From CBDUQP01 sp965369385 (lineage in GTDB: Bacteria; Planctomycetota; Phycisphaerae; SM23-33): DNA of 6,772 bases. Positions 1 through 5,954 of this stretch are shown here, piece by piece. The translations under genes were made by a program, and so were the position numbers. The number at the start of each line of letters is the position of its first letter. The stretch's first letter is position 1. The notes below the pieces were generated by a model, which saw only the letters and a program-made list of their open reading frames with translations, did not search any database and was not told where the DNA came from. Location of the stretch: NCBI GenBank assembly GCA_965369385.1, contig CBDUQP010000164.1, positions 1 to 6,772 of the forward strand. Reading direction: 5' to 3'.

Positions 1-74
1 CATCTCGCGGGTGATCGCTCGGCCTTGTTGTTTCACCTGCCCGCCTCCGGCGTCGCTCGTGCCGCACAGTAGTG

Positions 75-83
75 TGCTACAAT
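75..83 (+). promoter_or_regulatory. Possible extended -10 promoter element ahead of the Rrf2 gene
   Basis: The string TGCTACAAT combines an extended TGn motif with a -10 hexamer (TACAAT, 5 of 6 to TATAAT). No convincing -35 box lies 16-18 bases upstream. It sits about 100 bases before the Rrf2 start, and an 8-base palindrome CCTATAGG follows at 105-112, where a regulator could bind. The rest of 1-181 shows no gene. Confidence 0.25.
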
Positions 84-181
84 GCGTTTTGGATATCTCT
101 GCACCCTATAGGCGTTTGGGGCAGATTTTGATGTCACTGGCCGACTTCGGGTGTGAGCGAAAATATATAGGGAGATTCTAC

Positions 182-643
182 ATGGGCACTGTTTCTCAAA
201 AATGCCAGTACGCGCTTCGGGCTACGTTGGAGCTGTCTCATCGCTTTGGCGGCGCGCCCGAGCCGGTTTCCGAAATCGCATTCAATCAGGATATACCACC
301 GCGATTCCTCGAGTTGATAATGGTTGACCTCAAAAAAGCCGGCCTCGTCGGCTCAACACGTGGGGTAAAGGGAGGATATATCCTCGTCAAGGCGCCCGAG
401 AGCATATCGGTCGCAGACGTCATGCAGGCCGTGGACCTAACCTATCATCCTGTCGACTGCATGCTGTTCGGCGGAGAAATGGAATGCCGGCTTACAGATA
501 CCTGCGAGTTTTCAAAACTCTGGGGCATGGCAAGAGAAGCCATCGATAATGTATATAGCGAAACCAGCTTCGCTGACATCATGAAGCATAAGAAAGGCGA
601 CGGGCCAAAAGCACAAACCTGCAACCTGCTGCAAGCTGAATAG
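182..643 (+). CDS. Rrf2-family transcriptional regulator, probable Fe-S cluster sensor
   Basis: A 153-residue cytoplasmic DNA-binding regulator of the Rrf2 family (IscR, NsrR, RsrR relatives), normal length for the family. Residues 1-70 form the winged helix-turn-helix: the opening QYALRATLEL, the helix pair around SEIAFNQDIPPRFLELIM, and the wing GVKGGYILVKAP, all typical. Three cysteines, C93, C102 and C108 (C-x8-C-x5-C), occupy the cluster-binding loop; IscR has C-x5-C-x5-C, so the first gap is longer here. C8 and C147 are extra and probably not ligands. The frame is open further upstream, but the ATG at 182 is preferred because it has AGGGAG 7 bases upstream and the protein begins where the family begins. 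A GH130 gene follows in the same direction after 59 bases. Sensing of iron-sulphur status, nitric oxide or redox is inferred from the cysteines; the signal and targets cannot be told from sequence. Confidence 0.9.
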   Translation: MGTVSQKCQYALRATLELSHRFGGAPEPVSEIAFNQDIPPRFLELIMVDLKKAGLVGSTRGVKGGYILVKAPESISVADVMQAVDLTYHPVDCMLFGGEMECRLTDTCEFSKLWGMAREAIDNVYSETSFADIMKHKKGDGPKAQTCNLLQAE

Positions 644-702
644 TACTGGACTCAATCCAAAACCCAGACCACCACACCACACAATTGCCGCCGCTATCGC
701 CA

Positions 703-1800
703 ATGAAACTTACACGAATTGATGCAAACCCGTTGCTCACGCCCGACGACCTCGCACCCACACGCGACGGGCTCGAAATCCTCTGCACTCTAAACCCCGG
801 CGCCGCACGCCTCGGCCGCGAGACCATACTCCTGGTCCGCGTTGGCGAGCACATCCCGCTCGAAGAGAATTACGTATCGTGGTTGTACTTTGACGCCGAG
901 TCGGGCGAGATGAAGGTGGGGCGGTATGCCAAGGACGATCCCAACCTCGAAACCCCTGACGATCGTGGATACTGGTATAAGGGCAAGATGGTGCTTTCGA
1001 GCCTGTCACACCTGCGCGTCGCCAGGAGCACTGACGGAGTCAACTTCACATTCGATCCAGAACCCGCGATATTCCCCTCCACGCCGTACGAAGCCTTCGG
1101 ATGCGAGGACGCACGAATCACACCCATCGACGGCCGCTACTACATCACCTACACAGCCGTCAGCCCACTCGGCTGCGCCGTCGCCATGGCCTCCACCACT
1201 GACTTCCGCACATACGAAAAGCATGGCATCATATTCCCGCCATACCAGAAAGACGTAGCCATCTTTCCGGCCAAAATCCGCGGTCAATACGTCTGCCGCC
1301 ACCGGCCGTACAAGAGCGAGTTCAACGATGCCAGCATTTGGACCGCATATTCACCCGATTTGCGAGCATGGGGCACACACAGCATGACACTCGCCCCCAA
1401 AGAGGGCACATGGGAGGCAGGCAGGGTCGGCTGCGGAGCCGCGCCCATCAAGACGCCCGAAGGCTGGCTGGAGATCTATCACGCAGCCGACGCTCGCGGC
1501 CGCTATGCCCTGGGCGCGATGCTGAGCGATCTGGACCATCCCGAAAAGCTCATAAGCCGCTCATCGCAGCCCGTATTTGAGCCAGAAGCGATATACGAAA
1601 TAACGGGGATTTACGGAAACTGCGTCTTCACCAACGGCATAGTAGTGGAGCAAGCCGACCCGGCCGGCAGTGATGACCAAGCCGCTAACCGTGCCGCCAT
1701 CGGCGAGGACAAGCTCTGGGTCTACTACGGTGCCGCCGACCGCATATGCGCGGCCGCCACCACAACAATAGCCCAAATGATCCAAGCCGCAATGTCGTAA
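703..1800 (+). CDS. Glycoside hydrolase family 130 protein (mannoside phosphorylase/hydrolase-like)
   Basis: A 365-residue five-bladed beta-propeller enzyme of family GH130. Characterised members phosphorolyse or hydrolyse beta-mannosides such as mannosyl-glucose, beta-1,4-mannooligosaccharides or beta-1,2-mannans. Family landmarks in order: NPLLTPDD (9-16), NPGA (31-34), GCEDARITPIDGRYYITYTA (133-152, matching the GxEDPR motif, with A for P), DVAIFPAKI and CRHRP (184-202), IWTAYSPDLRAWG (212-224), GRVGCGAAPIKTPEGWLEIY with H260 (240-260), and LWVYYGAAD (338-346). D136 lies where the family's catalytic acid is expected. No signal peptide is visible, so it is probably cytoplasmic, as phosphorylases are. 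Residues 317-335 form a polar loop that looks like an insertion before the last blade. The ATG at 703 gives the usual family N-terminus; a TTG at 685 would add six residues. Neither start has a clear ribosome site, so translation may be leaderless-like or depend on the upstream gene. Subfamily, and phosphorylase versus hydrolase, cannot be settled here. Confidence 0.9.
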   Translation: MKLTRIDANPLLTPDDLAPTRDGLEILCTLNPGAARLGRETILLVRVGEHIPLEENYVSWLYFDAESGEMKVGRYAKDDPNLETPDDRGYWYKGKMVLSSLSHLRVARSTDGVNFTFDPEPAIFPSTPYEAFGCEDARITPIDGRYYITYTAVSPLGCAVAMASTTDFRTYEKHGIIFPPYQKDVAIFPAKIRGQYVCRHRPYKSEFNDASIWTAYSPDLRAWGTHSMTLAPKEGTWEAGRVGCGAAPIKTPEGWLEIYHAADARGRYALGAMLSDLDHPEKLISRSSQPVFEPEAIYEITGIYGNCVFTNGIVVEQADPAGSDDQAANRAAIGEDKLWVYYGAADRICAAATTTIAQMIQAAMS

Positions 1801-1891
1801 GCACGTCTGAAGTATTGCTCAAGAAAAGCCGAATCCCATCCGCGGCCGCGCCCGATGCACCTGACGCACCCACTGAAGTGTTCCTAATCGC

Positions 1892-1953
1892 AAGGGGACA
1901 CGTATGTGAGCTTCGCCTGCGGCTAAGCTTATACATGTCCCCTTTTTTTTTTT
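1892..1953 (+). terminator. Rho-independent terminator: 53-nt near-perfect hairpin plus 11 T's
   Basis: The arms AAGGGGACA (1892-1900) and TGTCCCCTT (1936-1944) pair fully. After a C/A mismatch, GTAT (1902-1905) pairs with ATAC (1931-1934). A small internal loop follows (GTG against T), then AGCTT pairs with AAGCT, and GCC pairs with GGC around a TGC loop (1918-1920). T1943-T1953 is an unbroken T run. It lies 91 bases after the GH130 stop and between convergent genes, so it ends rightward transcription. On the other strand it has only a short T tract, so it may act weakly for the flotillin operon. The stem is longer than a usual terminator, which suggests a small palindromic repeat element serving as terminator. 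The remainder of 1801-2015 shows no gene. Confidence 0.8.
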
Positions 1954-2015
1954 CTTCTCTGACAGGAACCTGATTCCGCGTGCACGTGCGTTGGTGGCCG
2001 CGGGGGTGAGGGGTC

Positions 2016-3548
2016 CTATTCAGTTGAGTCGGCTTCTTCCGCCGGTGCGGGCTTTGGCTTGGCCTTGGCCTCTTCTTGCTCCTCGGTTATTCGGCCGAGG
2101 AATTCCGGCAGATCGAGACCTACGCTTTTTGCCAGGTCGTGCATTGGCGGAAGGACGCCAAGCAGTCTGCTGCCCAATCCGTTCAGGCCGGCGCTGTCTT
2201 TGCCGCTGCCGCCGCCATCCCAGACAATCACCTTCTCGATCGGCAGGTCGCGGACAGCCTGTGCCTGGATGCCGGCTACTTCGGTCAGCTTTTCTATCAG
2301 CAGCAGTGCAGCGGCTTGCTGTGCGGTGTCGCATGTGTGCACCAGCCGTTCGTAGCCCTCGGCCTTGCCGTCAAGGATAGCCTGGATGCCCTTGCCCTCG
2401 GCAGACATCTTGGCGAGCATGGCTTCCGCCTGCCCGTCGGCGATGCGGATGGCGTGCTGTTTCTGGGCGTCGGCTGCGATGATGACCTTTTCCTTGTCGG
2501 CGTTGGCCGGAACGATAATCTCAGCGTTAAGTCGAGACACTTCGCGCTCGGCGCGTGCGTCTTCGGCCTTCTTCTGGGCTTCTTCCTGTGCGACGCGAAT
2601 GGCGCCATCGGCCTGACGAGAGGAGGATTCGGATCGGTTGCGGGCCTCCTGCTCGGCTACGTACTGATTTGCACGGTAGTCGGCTTTCTTGGCGTCGGCT
2701 TCAGTTTCGGAGCTGACGGCCGAGGCGTCAAGGCTGGCGGTCTTCTGCCGCCGGTCACGGCTGGCTTCGGCCTCGCCAATATCCGCTGTGGCGTTGGCGG
2801 CCGCAACAGCCACGCGAGTGTCACGCTGGCGTTCGGCAACACCTGTCTGGCCGGTTTTTTCCTGCTCGGCTACGTCGATATTCGCCTGGTTGATCGCCTC
2901 GGCTGCCGCTTTTCTGCCGAGGGCCTTGATATAGCCGGACTCGTCGTCGATATCGCGAATATTAACGTTGATCAGCGCCAGGCCGATCTTCTCCAGCTCG
3001 CCGCTGACGGCACCGTTCACCTTTGACAGGAACGCCTGGCGGTCCTGGTTGATCTCCTCGATCTTCATCGTTGCGATAACCGCACGCATCTGGCCGAGAA
3101 TGATGTCCTGCGCCTGGTCCTGAATATTTGCGCGGGTGAGGCCGAGCAGACGAATGGCGGCATTCTGCATGACGCCGGCTTCGTAGGAAATCGCCGCGGT
3201 CACCGTGGTGGGCACGGTAACGCGGATGTTCTCCTGCGACAGTGCGTTGGACAGGTCGATCGGCACGACGAACGGTTCGAGGTCGAGATAGTCATAAGCC
3301 TGGAACAGCGGCCAAACCAACGACGCGCCGCCGTGTACACACTTGGCAGCTCCCTTGCCGGTCTTACCGTATACCACAAGCACCTTGTTGGATGGGCAGC
3401 GGCGATACCTGCTGAAGAAGAATACTACCAGAGCAACGGCGACCAGCAACAGGATCAGCAGCAAAATGGCTGTAATGGGTATCTCATTCGGACTGCCACC
3501 CCTGCCGCGTGCAGCTAACATAACCAGTGAATCGACTAGTGCTATCAT
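2016..3548 (-). CDS. floT: Flotillin-like SPFH-domain membrane scaffold protein
   Basis: A 510-residue flotillin, close in length to Bacillus FloT (YuaG). Flotillins oligomerise at the inner face of the membrane and organise functional membrane microdomains. An N-terminal membrane segment (about 25-45, ILLLILLLVAVALVVFFF) is followed by a basic stretch and the SPFH/band-7 domain (about 50-215, opening PSNKVLVVYG). A long Ala/Glu/Lys/Arg-rich coiled coil spans about 212-385 with the EA repeats typical of flotillins. The C-terminal oligomerisation region contains LPIEKVIVWDGGG (435-447), a flotillin signature. The tail 488-510 is charged and proline-rich. The ATG start overlaps the stop of the upstream NfeD-like gene by one base (TAATG). 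AAGGAAA, 7 bases before the start, lies inside the end of that gene, so the two are likely translationally coupled. The symbol is by analogy with Bacillus; orthology is inferred from architecture and the NfeD neighbour. Confidence 0.93.
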   Translation of the reverse strand: MIALVDSLVMLAARGRGGSPNEIPITAILLLILLLVAVALVVFFFSRYRRCPSNKVLVVYGKTGKGAAKCVHGGASLVWPLFQAYDYLDLEPFVVPIDLSNALSQENIRVTVPTTVTAAISYEAGVMQNAAIRLLGLTRANIQDQAQDIILGQMRAVIATMKIEEINQDRQAFLSKVNGAVSGELEKIGLALINVNIRDIDDESGYIKALGRKAAAEAINQANIDVAEQEKTGQTGVAERQRDTRVAVAAANATADIGEAEASRDRRQKTASLDASAVSSETEADAKKADYRANQYVAEQEARNRSESSSRQADGAIRVAQEEAQKKAEDARAEREVSRLNAEIIVPANADKEKVIIAADAQKQHAIRIADGQAEAMLAKMSAEGKGIQAILDGKAEGYERLVHTCDTAQQAAALLLIEKLTEVAGIQAQAVRDLPIEKVIVWDGGGSGKDSAGLNGLGSRLLGVLPPMHDLAKSVGLDLPEFLGRITEEQEEAKAKPKPAPAEEADSTE

Positions 3549-4195
3549 TATTCAGTTTCCTTTTCTTTATCCGTGGATTGGATTGCTTCAACCAGAATTG
3601 TGCTCGGATCAAGCACTTGCACGACCTTCACCGGCGTGCCCGCCTTAAGTGCCTCGCCGGATGTGCGGGCTTTCAACATACCGATAGCCCCGCTGACCAT
3701 TACGCGAACTTCGCCCTGACCGTCAGCGGGTATGTCGAGGTAAACCTGGCCGCTTCTGCCAAGACAAGTGTTGAGGTTTCTGTTGCCGGTTTCGACCATG
3801 CCGCGAAGCCAATATATCAGCAGCGACACGACCAGCCACCCGGCCAGGCCCCATACTGTAGCCAGAACCAGCGCCACGCCCATACCCTTGCCGGTGTCAA
3901 TGTACATCGCTGCAGCCCAACTGAACAGCATGCCAAATGCCAGTATTGCCCGCAGCGAAAACACGTGGAACGCCGCGACCGTTTCGCCGGCCTCCCCCAG
4001 CGAGTGAGCCTCGATGTCTCCAAAGTCCATCCCGCTGTCGACATCGATATCAGCGTGCATTTCCGCATCGATCTCAGCGCCGCTCAGGCCTATGATCGAC
4101 GCAATGAACTGCCACAGGAAGATCACGCTGAAGAATGCCGCTGAAATGTAGAACCCCTGGTTAGCGCCGCTTAACTCATTCCACCACTCGGTCAT
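3548..4195 (-). CDS. NfeD-like (YuaF-type) membrane protein, flotillin partner
   Basis: A 215-residue membrane protein with three predicted membrane segments (about 13-37, 79-98 and 104-132) and a C-terminal OB-fold-type beta domain (about 143-205, starting GRSGQVYLDIPADGQG and including KVVQVLDPSTILVEA). This is the short NfeD class found beside flotillin genes, as in Bacillus yuaF-yuaG. These proteins are thought to assist or regulate flotillin assemblies. Between the first two segments is an acidic stretch (41-61, EIDAEMHADIDVDSGMDFGD) common in this class. It is the first gene of a minus-strand operon with the flotillin. The frame is open to an ATG at 4225, but the ATG at 4195 is preferred: it has AGGGAAG a few bases upstream, and the longer form would put an inverted repeat across the start codon. 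It has no serine-protease domain, unlike long NfeD proteins. Confidence 0.85.
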   Translation of the reverse strand: MTEWWNELSGANQGFYISAAFFSVIFLWQFIASIIGLSGAEIDAEMHADIDVDSGMDFGDIEAHSLGEAGETVAAFHVFSLRAILAFGMLFSWAAAMYIDTGKGMGVALVLATVWGLAGWLVVSLLIYWLRGMVETGNRNLNTCLGRSGQVYLDIPADGQGEVRVMVSGAIGMLKARTSGEALKAGTPVKVVQVLDPSTILVEAIQSTDKEKETE

Positions 4196-4213
4196 AATCT
4201 TCCCTTTCCCGAA

Positions 4214-4239
4214 ACGGTCCAGCATGCATTATGGACCGT
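4214..4239 (-). promoter_or_regulatory. Perfect inverted repeat, candidate operator of the NfeD-flotillin operon
   Basis: ACGGTCCA (4214-4221) and TGGACCGT (4232-4239) are perfect inverted 8-base arms around a 10-base spacer. The element ends 19 bases upstream of the NfeD start. On the minus strand the spacer and arm edge include CATAAT (4228-4233), a 5-of-6 match to a -10 box, though its -35 is poor. A dimeric regulator bound here would cover the promoter. The alternative is an RNA hairpin in the leader just before the ribosome site. Confidence 0.45.
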
Positions 4240-4540
4240 ACGTCTTCAGCGACAGTGGCAATTGGGGGCATTGAATCAGGTCACGGATTCGCTTGCTGAT
4301 CGACCTTCCCTGCAATTGCCCTGTTACTCACCCTACACCGGGCGAGCGTTCTCTTTTCAAGTGCGGCCCGACATGTCAGAATCGCTTCCCGTCGGCCGCA
4401 GTATACGTCATCAGGCGTCAACTTGCCAAGGATTTCGTGATACTCCTGGCAGAACTATCGGCGGGCGCCTTACTGATTTGTGGCATCCCTTTCTCTGTAC
4501 GTCATCGTACCCCGGCTGCCCCCCCGCGACGAGCCGCATA

Positions 4541-4569
4541 TTGACTTACACAATCACAAGGTGGACAAT
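4541..4569 (+). promoter_or_regulatory. Sigma-70-type promoter for the nuclease gene
   Basis: TTGACT (4541-4546, 5 of 6) is separated by exactly 17 bases from GACAAT (4564-4569, 4 of 6). Transcription would begin near 4576, about 105 bases ahead of the nuclease ATG. The upstream in-frame ATG at 4568 overlaps the -10 box, which argues against its use as the start. Confidence 0.45.
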
Positions 4570-4681
4570 GAAGTTTCGTCGGGGAATGCCCCGCCATGTC
4601 GAGTTACACAAGAGGTTGCAGAGATGGCCGAAGGCAAGAAGCTGGACAGAGCCATACGTAAGAATCAGAAGGGGCTTGGGT

Positions 4682-5806
4682 ATGGCCAGTGGAGTAACAC
4701 CTGATGATTTCAGAACCCTGGCTGCCTCTATAGAGGTTATTCATGCGAGGTTGGCTGCGCACGCAAGCAAAGCGGTGAATATCAGTCTGACGCTTCGTAA
4801 TCTGCTGATTGGCTCCTACATCGCCGAGTATGAACTGCATGGTGCCGACAGGGCATCCTATGGTGACCGGCTGCTGGAACGGCTCGCCATCGAGTTGAAG
4901 ACGCGGGGGTTAAGTGCTTGTGGAAAGAGGCAATTATATAATTATCTCCGGTTCTTTCAGGCCTATTCGTCGATTGTGCGGTCACTGCCCGCACAATTCC
5001 AGCCGGTCATTCCAACCGGTTCGATCCGCATCTTGGAGAAAGTGCCCGCAGCGCCCGCACTTTCTATGGCGGACACGGAAAGACTGCTGAATCAACTCTC
5101 CTACACTCATTTTGAGCAGCTTGTCGGCATTGACGATCCGCTCAAACGTACCTTTTATGAAGTTGAATGTATGCGTGGCAACTGGTCGGTTCGGGAGTTG
5201 AAACGCCAGATTGGCAGTCTTTACTACGAGCGCAGCGGCTTGTCTGAGGACAAAGAGGAGTTGGCAAGGCGTGTTCAGTTCGGCGCGCAGCAGGCCGAGG
5301 GCAAACTCGCGATTCGCGACCCGTACGTCTTCGAGTTCCTTGGGCTCAAGTCAGCCGAAGTGATGAGCGAGTCCGATTTGGAGGCGGGTTTGCTCGACAA
5401 GCTGGAAGAATTCCTGCTGGAGCTGGGGCATGGTTTCTGTTTTGAAGCCAGGCAGAAACGCATTCTTATCGGCGATACCTACGGTTTTGTAGATCTGGTA
5501 TTCTACCACCGTATCCTCAAGTGCCATGTGTTGGTTGAACTGAAGATCGAGCCGTTCACGCACGAGAATCTGGGGCAGCTCAATACGTACGTCAGTTGGT
5601 ATAGCAAGAACATGATGACCGAAGGTGACAGCCAGCCGGTGGGCCTTCTTCTGTGTACTCAGAAGGACCAAACCTTAGCCCAATACGCATTGTCCGGCAT
5701 CGATAACAATTTGTTCGTTTCGAAGTACCAGATCGAACTGCCCAGGAAGGAAGAAATACAGCGATTCCTGGAACAGAGAATGCGTGAGGTAAGCGATGCG
5801 GAGTGA
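4682..5806 (+). CDS. DUF1016/YhcG-family PD-(D/E)XK nuclease domain protein
   Basis: A 374-residue protein of the YhcG family. Residues about 15-175 match the DUF1016 N-terminal domain (helical, including VNISLTLRNLLIGSYIAEYE, ASYGDRLLERLAIELK and the RQLYNYLRFFQAY block, with NWSVRELKRQI at 167-177). Residues about 210-365 match the YhcG C-terminal nuclease fold, opening IRDPYVFEFLGL. Its core is GFVDLVFYHRILKCHVLVELK, with likely metal-binding and catalytic D271, E286 and K288, then F292 and GQLNTYVSWY. The active site looks intact. Such proteins are predicted nucleases often found in accessory regions, sometimes beside restriction systems; the natural substrate is unknown. The ATG at 4682 is chosen because AAGGGG lies 7 bases upstream and it gives the usual family length. 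The frame continues upstream to 4262, but without domain similarity. A small ORF and a RAYT follow in the same direction, with no restriction-modification genes in view. Confidence 0.88.
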   Translation: MASGVTPDDFRTLAASIEVIHARLAAHASKAVNISLTLRNLLIGSYIAEYELHGADRASYGDRLLERLAIELKTRGLSACGKRQLYNYLRFFQAYSSIVRSLPAQFQPVIPTGSIRILEKVPAAPALSMADTERLLNQLSYTHFEQLVGIDDPLKRTFYEVECMRGNWSVRELKRQIGSLYYERSGLSEDKEELARRVQFGAQQAEGKLAIRDPYVFEFLGLKSAEVMSESDLEAGLLDKLEEFLLELGHGFCFEARQKRILIGDTYGFVDLVFYHRILKCHVLVELKIEPFTHENLGQLNTYVSWYSKNMMTEGDSQPVGLLLCTQKDQTLAQYALSGIDNNLFVSKYQIELPRKEEIQRFLEQRMREVSDAE

Positions 5807-5810
5807 ACCA

Positions 5811-5954
5811 ATGACCTGCAAGCAAATGGCTCAAGCAGTAGGCTCGTGGTTCGCAGCGGTATGGGATTATTGTTTCGTCGCAGGCTCAGCGACTCAAGCC
5901 ACAACCGCCTCCGCCATGGAATCCGCGAGAATGCATAAGAAGGGGACCATCTGA
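5811..5954 (+). CDS. Small hypothetical ORF (47 residues) coupled to the transposase gene
   Basis: An ATG at 5811 opens a 47-codon frame filling the gap between the nuclease and the RAYT. It has its own ribosome site, GGAG (5800-5803), within the end of the nuclease gene, with a 7-base spacer. Its TGA stop (5952-5954) shares one base with the RAYT ATG in TGATG, a typical arrangement for translational coupling. The peptide starts MTCKQMAQAVGSWFAAVWDY, continues with a small-residue Ala/Thr/Ser stretch and ends in a basic tail (MHKKGTI). I recognise no family. It could be a real small protein, a translated leader that controls transposase expression, or an open frame by chance; 47 codons without a stop is not rare. 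Confidence 0.35.
   Translation: MTCKQMAQAVGSWFAAVWDYCFVAGSATQATTASAMESARMHKKGTI

Larger units (their letters stand above)
4196..4681. other. Divergent intergenic region between the NfeD-flotillin operon and the nuclease gene
   Basis: This stretch of 486 bases has no convincing gene. A frame open from 4262 runs into the nuclease gene, but its first 140 residues have no recognisable domain and look like untranslated leader: rich in Arg, Pro and Ser, with no family resemblance. The region holds the inverted repeat ahead of the NfeD gene (4214-4239), a rightward sigma-70-type promoter (4541-4569), and a 26-codon possible leader peptide (4624-4704) that overlaps the nuclease start. Confidence 0.6.

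Noticed and set aside
11..181. 57-residue N-terminal extension of the Rrf2 frame
   Set aside because: It is Cys/Pro-rich and unlike Rrf2 N-termini, while the ATG at 182 has AGGGAG correctly spaced.
1970..2015. Terminator for the flotillin operon (GGAA...TTCC and GCACGTGC palindromes)
   Set aside because: The stems are only 4 bases, or are self-overlapping, and no T tract follows on the minus strand.
2076..3026. Long plus-strand open frame (316 codons) antisense to the flotillin gene
   Set aside because: It mirrors the Ala/Glu-rich coiled-coil codons of the flotillin, encodes a Gly/Leu/Val-rich product with no family resemblance, and lacks a ribosome site; it is a shadow frame.
4257..4320. 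GGCAATTG / CAATTGCC inverted repeat with 48-base gap
   Set aside because: An 8-base match at this distance around the common CAATTG palindrome is plausible by chance and nothing else supports it.
4262..4681. 140-residue N-terminal extension of the nuclease frame
   Set aside because: It starts at TTG without a ribosome site, resembles no domain, and a promoter-like sequence lies inside it; the ATG at 4682 has a good ribosome site and gives the family length.
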